A stretch of 64,000 bases of DNA from positions 5,292,501 through 5,356,500 of the forward strand of contig JAXRKN010000045.1 in assembly GCA_038502055.1 (NCBI GenBank), given 5' to 3'. Below, in pieces: positions 58,801 to 64,000 of the stretch. Source of the stretch: Tanytarsus gracilentus (lineage: Eukaryota > Arthropoda > Insecta > Diptera > Chironomidae). Made by a program: the position numbers and the translations under genes. Positions within the stretch are counted from its first letter, which is position 1; every line of letters starts with the position of its first letter. The notes beneath the pieces are model-generated. The model ran no database searches. It was not told the origin of the DNA and saw nothing but the letters and a program-made list of their open reading frames with translations.

Positions 58801-60994
58801 TTGAACAATGTGATTTTATTGTTTAAGATCTTTTCTCTCGTTTCGAAGAAAAATCACTTAAAATGTGAGCGAAAAAATTTAGGGGAAATTTTTTGATGTA
58901 AATCTGACGTTTCAGTGATTTTTTGAGCTTTTCTTTTGAGATATTTGAATAATCGAAATTTAAATTTTAGAAACATATTAAATTTCTGGTCTGTATCAAA
59001 AATCGTGATTTAATGTCAAGGGTTGGTCAATTTAATAAAAAAATTCAAAAATGTAGTTAATTTTTAATGGATTTTTATTTCATAGTTAAAAAAATATGAT
59101 AAATTTATATTAAAATTTCAATGAAAATCATTCAAAACTTTCTAATTAAAAGTTACTCAAATTGTTACTCAAATTGACAAGTTAAAGTTTTTTAATAAAT
59201 TTCTCTTACAAATTTTCAAGTCAATTCAAATCTCTTTCTCATACAATTTCTGTTTTCCTTTCACATGAGCGAGTTAGAATTTATTTTGAGGGAAAAGAAA
59301 ATATTTGAAAAAGCTCGAGGCAATTGAGATTTTTATTTTCTTTTGTCATGTACGATGTGGTTAACAACTTTTCTTTATTTTTTCCTCTTAAAAAAGATAA
59401 ATTTATAAGAAACACAGTAAGTTATTTTACAGTCTTCAATAATGCATGAGCTTCAATTTTCAAGAGCCAAAAAAGTCTCTTTCATCTCGAATTCAAAAGC
59501 TTTTCCTTCTTCCTCAACATTGAATCCTTAAAAATACGATAAAGGACATTCGAGAGTGGAGGGAAAAGTTTAATGGCTCAATGCCTTTCAACATGATGCA
59601 TGTGTCATTGTATCATCGTTATATGGGTTGTAATATCAAATAACAACCAGCCATACAAAAAAATTTTCCCTCATCTCACATTCACTGTTATGTTGCCGTA
59701 TAGCACAAAAAGTCATAATCCATTGAAATATTTCTTTTTATTAAACATTTTTAATATCCATGTTCATGTCATGGATTTAACTGGATGAGTGGGCTGATCG
59801 TCCTCTCGAAAGAGGTTACAATGGCAATTTCAATGTTGCAATAAACGGACTTTGTGTCCACCCCTGAGATTCAATCTACTTTTTATGAGATTTTAAGAGC
59901 TTGTAATGGATTGTGACAGGAGAAATTTTTCTTATTGCATGAAAAGTTTTTTTGCTGCAATCCTCATAAATTTCTATGAGAGAAAAAGCCACTTAGAACA
60001 TGTTGAAGAGAAAGTTTTAGTGGAAATGGTAGTATTTTCATGATTGCGAAACAGTTGAAGTGTCTGAAGATATTAGCGAGGGAAAAAACATTTAATGTAA
60101 TTTTGGAGCTGTCGAGTATGATAAAATTTATAAGTTGACCGCCCCTTTGAGTAATTTAAATGATAAGAAAAACTTTTCAACCATCAAATTCTATTTAAAT
60201 GAAAACTCTCATTAAAAATTCCAGAGATTTTATTTCTGGCATTGAAATTTATTTTTACATTTTTGTTTGTTTAAAATACAAACTTGAAAACAAAAATAGA
60301 ACAAAATATTTTAATTGGTAAACAAATTTAATAGCTGAGAGCTGTAAATATTTTGGCACATATCAAAATTAATTGGGATGAGTGGCATGCCTCAAATTTC
60401 CATTACATTTCTGTCCAAACAACTATTTCCATTACACAATGTCAAAAGCACATTTTGTGAATTAACGAAAAGTGGTTAAAGAAAGAAAGGAAGAAAAAGT
60501 TTTTATCGCACAATCAACCAGTAGCCGACCTACATTTCAAACAGTCATTTTCTAAATGAAACAAGAGATAACAAAAGAAAGTTGTTATCGGACAAAAAAA
60601 GATGGAAATGTAGCAGCAGCAACCATTATCTGTCCGCTCCTAACTTATGCACACAAAAAGTAACTTTTTATTTCTTTTGTCTTTCATTATAGGCAAGTCC
60701 AAGGCAATGGAACCCTCTATTTTACATCATTCGCCTCGCAATTCTATCGATCCGATATTCATGATCAAATCTATCGATGTCAGGCGTCGAATCATGCTGG
60801 AACAATAATCAGTAGGAATGTTCATGTTCGTGCCATCATTCATCAGCCATATGACGTCAAGGTGGAGGGTCATGATGTCTTTCTCAACAATGTTGCCTTC
60901 CTCAGGTGCACCGTTTCGAGTCACATGCGTGAATTTGTTGAAATCACATCGTGGTATCGAGGCGATGAGCTATTGACTGACAGTAGTGATATTA
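49845..60994 (+). CDS. Dscam-family cell adhesion receptor, first exons (continues past window)
   Basis: Neuronal/immune immunoglobulin-superfamily receptor of the Down syndrome cell adhesion molecule family. Three coding exons are visible: 49845-49896, 54679-54886 and 60693-60994, all joining in phase. Exon 1 (MLQLPSLTNLFGIFISI) plus the start of exon 2 (EICFASILIS) form the signal peptide. Ig1 follows: PSFLQEPPSHVSFSNNTG, Cys in VHIACTTHG, ILTWLTKDG, then across the intron QVQGNGTLYF and YRCQASNHAGTIISR. VHVRAIIHQPYDVKVEG begins Ig2, with its first Cys in FLRCTVS and SWYRGDELL. Exon 3 ends in mid-Ig2 at GTGAGT, the same place as in Dscam1. I cannot tell which paralogue it is and saw no next exon up to 64000. 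The first coding exon's 5' side begins at the acceptor at 49780. Both introns are large (4.8 and 5.8 kb) and carry a nested gene and a transposon. Confidence 0.9.
52544..53130 (-). CDS. Small secreted Ser/Thr/Lys-rich protein, nested in Dscam-family intron
   Basis: Exons 53130-53080 and 52855-52544 join in phase 0 (GTAAGT/GTCAG) to 120 residues. Exon 1 is almost exactly a signal peptide (MMREIFFLAFVGAFLVV), with cleavage likely after SQA in exon 2. The mature chain has NGT, NST and NAS N-glycosylation sites. It is rich in Ala/Ser/Thr, then a strongly basic stretch (KPTPRKNGRNSTKVAGRKR and following), then a Ser/Thr tail (STSSSTSSTASVSSTKNF). It has no cysteines in the mature chain. No family recognised: it resembles mucin-like or salivary low-complexity secreted proteins, or a basic peptide precursor. 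A TATAAA on the minus strand near 53200 could be its promoter. It lies antisense within the first coding intron of the Dscam-family gene. Confidence 0.75.
55457..55530 (-). ncRNA. tRNA-like Pol III module inside TIR element
   Basis: The minus strand reads an A-box-like TGGTCTCGTGGTTACGC, then a loop-like TTAGCAA, then a B-box-like GAGTTCGAGTTCGAGTC, at tRNA spacing. The 5' anticodon stem and acceptor stem do not pair well, so it is a tRNA-derived promoter remnant rather than a tRNA gene. TTACGCGCGCG is shared with the module at 24404-24490. Confidence 0.5.
55754..56432. mobile_element. Inverted-repeat insertion nested inside the Dscam-intron element
   Basis: The left end is GGGACGTTCTTT and the reverse complement of the right end is GGGACGTTCTTT, 12 bp perfect, enclosing 679 bp. 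AGAA directly flanks both sides (55750-55753 and 56433-56436), a possible 4-bp target duplication. It contains another inverted pair at 56061-56078 and 56239-56256. No ORF; superfamily not assigned. Confidence 0.65.
56061..56256. repeat. Inner inverted repeat, 18-bp arms
   Basis: ATGTTCATCGCCTTACAC at 56061 and its exact reverse complement at 56239 enclose about 160 bp. It may be a further small TIR element or a fold-back core of the surrounding insertion. Confidence 0.7.
57408..60692. other. Remainder of Dscam-family intron 2, nothing recognised
   Basis: AT-rich intronic sequence. No additional Ig-like exon was found by eye between the transposon and the third coding exon. Confidence 0.5.
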
Positions 60995-63900
60995 GTGAGT
61001 TTTTTAGAGCTTTTCAATATTCTTTTATACCTGCAAAAATATCGTCAGATCTGATCATCATAAAAAATTATGTATGGTGCAAAAATACAGTGAGCTCTCT
61101 TAAAATACAGTGAAACCCCTTAAAAATTTAAATCAAATATTTTTTTGTGGATTTTAAAAATAAATAAGAAATTTTTGATATTTTTATTTTCACACCTCTT
61201 TTTTATTTCCATAATTTTTCACATCAAATTTTTACGAGCATAATTTCCTCGCATAAATTGACCCAAATTAAACTCATAAAGCCCCTTTTTTTTGCACGGC
61301 CATAATTCACTGGTGTATGACCCACGATTCTTATGTGAATCAGCTAATCTCGCATGCCATAAAGATGGAAAATAATTAAAAGTAAAGCGATATCGTTAAA
61401 TTAATGCCTATTGGTTCGCCTCCATCATAAATTCTCGCAAAATTACCCCAATTTACGAAATTCATCTTCGACATGTGCGCGCTTTGTGCTGTGTGTGTAC
61501 ATGATGGTGGTCGTGCGTGTTTCTATGTCGCTCATAAGAGGATTGTGGCAGTTGAATCAATGATATGGCACTTCTTTTTTTGTATACTTCCACAACAGAA
61601 CGCTCCAATTATATCAAAGTACAACAATAAAACTTTATTTTCATAGATAAATTATTTGATGATGTTGTTCCGTAATTTATGTGATGGTCTTGTTATTTTT
61701 TTCTCCTCATCACTTCTGTGAGTTAACATTTATGATTATTACAATACGATGAAGAGAGAAAAATCATTTCGACACCATGGAAAAGTTGTAAAAATTAAGA
61801 GGGCGAGAACTGGTCATGTTGGTTGCTTTATGATGTCTTGAGTGGTTCAACGATATTTAAAAAATTTACAAAATAATCTAAAAGCTTAGGAAGTTATCAA
61901 TTTTAATCAACTTCTTTCTTTCCACTCTAATCAACTCTTCTAATGCACTTAAATATACAGAAATATTTTCCATGTATTATCTCGAAAAGCTTTTATCTTC
62001 TCCTCACAACCCATTTCCCATTCCATTATCATTACATCATGACAAAAGCAACCATAAATGTTTATATTTTATGATGTCATGAATATTATTGAAGGATTAA
62101 GAATGATATCAGGGCGAATTACAGCAGCTTTCCTCATGCTTATGTATGTTGAGTTATGATGCTGCGTGATACAATTGAGTTGTGGCCATTGCATGTATTG
62201 ATTTTTTTAATGCTAGAAGCAAAACTTTTTAAGGATTTTAATGAAATTTAATAAAAATTTACAAAATCATATACGAACATCAATTGATCAATTTTTCGAA
62301 ATGTTCTCTAAGTTTCTACTCATTTTTGTAACTTACTTTTTTAGTTATTATTAGCATTATTTTTTCCAAAATTAAAAATTTCAAGACACGTTAAAAAATA
62401 ATAACTGGAAATTTCAATAATAAAAAGAAATAAAAATAAGTTTTTAAATGTCATTCACCTCAACTCAGGCATGACATTCAAAATGATTTCTCCGAAAATC
62501 CACATGAGAGACAAAAATTCCTTAATAAGATTTTCATGTAAAGTCTTTAAGGCCAACAGAAACTCTTTAGAGGGATTTCCGTACGTCTTGAAAAGTCCTA
62601 AAACAATATTTAGCAAAGAATTTTTCGAGATATTTTCTTCGTTACTGACCTCTTCCATCATGCCACTGAGTGACGGATGTCTTCATGGAATTTTAGATCT
62701 CAAACATTTTTGCACGATCATTGAGAAAACTTTAAGGTTGTGTGAAAAAAACTAAAGCACTTAGTGAAATTGACATAATCCGCTTTTGACAGCTGGAAGA
62801 AATTAAGTTGTAAAGTTAAACCGACAACCACAAAAAAGTTTTCAAATTCCTTAAAGTTTTTTCGATCAAACAAAAGCTTTAATATTTGAGTAATTTCCAC
62901 TCCTTGCTTCCTTAACCATCACAACCGATTTTTCACCCACTCTCGAGTAAATAAGCGAAGATGCGAGCATACACAAAAATGTGGTTTATCTTCGCAAACA
63001 AGCCAAGGAATTGAAAAATGATGCAGCATAAAAAGCGTCGAATAGTTTTCTCTCTCTATCGCACAGCATTATTTGCCTAGCTGTCATGTCTGATTATGTT
63101 TTCATACGTCGTTGAGCAAAAGAGAGTTTTCTACATCTCGATATACGAAAATTGGCATTAGGAGATGATTCAATTTATGCTCTAGTGATTACTCTTCCTC
63201 ACCATCTTCCGAGATTTTCTTAAATATATTGATTTGATTGATGTTGAGGATTACTTGAGAGTCTGTCATGCCTTAAAGGTGGGACACTCTCAGATAAGCT
63301 CAAAAACTTATTTATCGACGTCAAAAATCAGAAACAGAATTTTCAAATCAAAATTCATTTCATTGTCATAATGGTCAAAATATTTTGTGTTGATTTATTG
63401 CATGGTCAATCTTCAATTTCCTTTTTTTAACTGTAAAATGAATGGATTTGGTTTTACTTTGTTGCCTTTTGATGGCTTATGGAGAGTTAGATTTTTAAAT
63501 TCAAATTTTAATTTTTTTATTAAAGAATTAAATTTTAATTTTAAAAAATTCAAAAGTTTTAAGAAAATCCAATCAAGCTCTCAATAGCAGCACCCTCAAA
63601 CCACATCATCACCGTCCATACTCAATGAACATGCATGACCATTGAAATTTATTCAAGTTGATAACGTTTTCATATTCCCATTTATTTCCATTATTTTCAC
63701 CAGCACTTTTTTGCATGAAAAAATGCAATGTGAAAACACACAGGCAGCGCTGAAAAATTCCTTTCACCATATCTGACTTTTCCACTTTCATTTCGATGAA
63801 TTAAAATGTCAGTAAAAATGATGCCATTTTTTTCCGCTTGGATACTCGATGAATGCACATCATGACTGTCCATGACTATCGAACGGCGAAAAAAGCTTTT

Positions 63901-64000
63901 TTCTGTCACTTTAACGGAATATTTATTAACCCAATTTCCTCGACGAAGCATGAGTGACATAATGGTCTATATAAATTTTTCATTTGAAAATTTGATTGAT
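60995..64000. other. Start of next Dscam-family intron, nothing recognised
   Basis: Follows the GTGAGT donor at 60995. I looked for the expected second half of Ig2 (a Tyr-x-Cys exon of about 160 bp) and did not see one. The open frames at 60862-61113, 62471-62755 and 63697-63960 have no motif outside the exon already called. Confidence 0.5.

Noticed and set aside
63697..63960. 87-codon minus-strand ORF near window end
   Set aside because: No domain, no homologue recognised, and it sits in a Dscam-family intron.
61000..64000. Search for a Dscam1-type alternative exon-4 cluster
   Set aside because: No repeated Ig2-half exons seen; it may lie beyond the window, or the gene may be another paralogue.

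Overview
The window looks like nuclear DNA of a dipteran insect, most likely a nematoceran fly such as a midge. It is very AT-rich. Its genes have short GT-AG introns, and their products match insect proteins: pyruvate kinase, MESH1, CNMamide, a Dscam-family receptor, NDC1 and NUP133. Nothing bacterial or plasmid-like is visible. The placement in midges is inference.

Layout: 1-5784 is a near-perfect tandem duplication with a period of about 3.2 kb and no recognised gene. 5785-12497 is non-coding apart from one small candidate MITE. 12498-13043 (-) is MESH1/HDDC3. 15428-16238 is an inverted-repeat element whose ends read CACAGTG and which is flanked by a 5-bp repeat. 17258-19696 (+) is pyruvate kinase. 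21022-21183 is a hAT-like MITE just behind the CNMamide neuropeptide gene at 21267-22105 (-). 23777-26410 is a repeat element with a 1.9-kb TIR element nested in it. 26838-27248 (+) encodes a small secreted double-psi beta-barrel (expansin/RlpA-like) protein, a possible horizontal transfer.

27471-37022 is a compact cluster of five housekeeping genes: NDC1 (-), sesquipedalian/PHETA (-), TRAPPC13 (+), STEEP1-like (-) and NUP133 (+). Two divergent pairs are each separated by only about 200-260 bp. 37023-43999 and 44471-46380 hold no recognised gene. An RS-rich unknown ORF lies at 44000-44470 (-). From about 46.4 kb or 49.8 kb to beyond the window end, the first exons of a Dscam-family gene (+) are spread over large introns. 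These introns contain a nested antisense gene for a small secreted Ser/Thr/Lys-rich protein (52544-53130) and a 2.4-kb TIR element (55020-57407).

The most unusual system is a pair of diverged elements at 24033-25934 and 55020-57407. They share CCC...AGAACA inverted termini, long arrays of degenerate short palindromic words, and an antisense tRNA-like (Pol III A/B box) module 370-510 bp from the left end. One is caught inside another repeat, and a second copy of that repeat preserves the empty site, giving a TA target duplication. All exon joins were read by eye from splice sites and reading-frame phase; no alignment or folding program was run.
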